Of a stretch of DNA of 6,620 nt, positions 6,520-6,620 are shown one piece after another. Source of the stretch: Bacillota bacterium. GTDB taxonomy: Bacteria; Bacillota; Clostridia; DSM-8532. A program made the translations under genes and the position numbers. Location of the stretch: positions 1-6,620 of the forward strand of contig JAEXPO010000351.1 of NCBI GenBank assembly GCA_023446675.1, read 5' to 3'. Numbering within the stretch: position 1 is the stretch's first letter; the number at the start of each line of letters is the position of its first letter. Under the pieces are notes generated by a model, which was not told the DNA's origin, ran no database searches, and worked only from the letters and a program-made list of their open reading frames with translations.

Positions 6520-6620
6520 CTAACCGACTCCGTTGGAGTGAAGCAAACCGCTTATTATGGCTCGGGGACTTGCAATTTCCAAATCGTCAGGTACGCTCTG
6601 ACCCGCGGTGGTATAGGAAA
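6520..6620 (-). CDS. flhF: FlhF, SRP-type flagellar GTPase (partial, C-terminal end only)
   Basis: Only the last 32 residues are inside the window, followed by a TAG stop at 6520-6522; the N-terminus lies beyond the right edge. The visible tail begins SYTTAGQSVPDDLEIASPRA. It matches the conserved C-terminal end of the SRP GTPase G domain in FlhF (a T-GQ-VPDD element followed by a short helix). FlhF localises flagellar assembly and is the partner activated by FlhG, which is encoded next. The identification rests on this short motif together with the neighbouring flhG. Ffh and FtsY have a similar GQ-x-DD element but are not found in this operon position. Catalytic G motifs cannot be checked here. 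Confidence 0.88.
   Translation of the reverse strand, partial: SYTTAGQSVPDDLEIASPRAIISGLLHSNGVG

Noticed and set aside
1..6620. An undescribed defence, mobile or biosynthetic system hidden in the window
   Set aside because: Every stretch is accounted for by known flagellar/chemotaxis genes and short gaps. There are no repeats, integrase or transposase remnants, or unassigned genes.

Overview
This window is a nearly gap-free piece of a flagellar/chemotaxis (fla/che) operon, with every gene on the minus strand. In transcription order (right to left) it holds: the 3' end of flhF, flhG (ylxH), a YcgR/MotI-type PilZ protein, cheB, cheA, cheW, cheC and the 5' part of cheD. The gene order, the presence of CheC and CheD, the purine-rich Shine-Dalgarno sites and a consensus sigma-A-type -10 box point to a Gram-positive, flagellated Firmicute. 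A member of Clostridia is most likely, because the order resembles B. subtilis flhF-flhG-cheB-cheA-cheW-cheC-cheD with a PilZ gene added. Base composition looks moderate (roughly mid-40s % G+C by eye, not computed). The species cannot be named from this sequence.

Layout. Positions 6520-6620 are the last 32 codons of flhF (SRP-type GTPase). After 45 nt comes flhG (5578-6474), a MinD-like ATPase that works with FlhF in setting flagellar position and number. The 132-nt gap 5446-5577 is the only substantial break. It holds a modest terminator-like hairpin at the flhG stop and, downstream of it, an extended -10 promoter (TGCTATAAT). The chemotaxis half may therefore be transcribed partly on its own. 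The PilZ gene (4759-5445), cheB (3689-4762) and cheA (1542-3689) are joined by stop/start overlaps (ATGA and TAATG). cheW follows after 17 nt. cheC follows after 47 nt that contain an 18-nt perfect palindrome. cheD follows cheC after 2 nt and runs off the left edge.

How the genes work together. CheA and CheW form the signalling core with receptors, and CheA phosphorylates CheY (not in the window) and CheB. CheB demethylates receptors. CheD deamidates receptors, and CheC dephosphorylates CheY-P and binds CheD. The PilZ protein probably links cyclic-di-GMP levels to the flagellar motor. All catalytic residues I could check are intact: CheA His46, CheB Asp58 and Ser173/His200/Asp296, both CheC active-site sets, CheD Cys29/His46/Thr23, the FlhG deviant Walker A and the PilZ RxxxR/DxSxxG motifs.

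I see no mobile element, CRISPR array, tRNA/rRNA or unknown system. The window is a conserved housekeeping locus, and the findings concern regulatory and intergenic details. No stretch over 300 bases lacks a gene.
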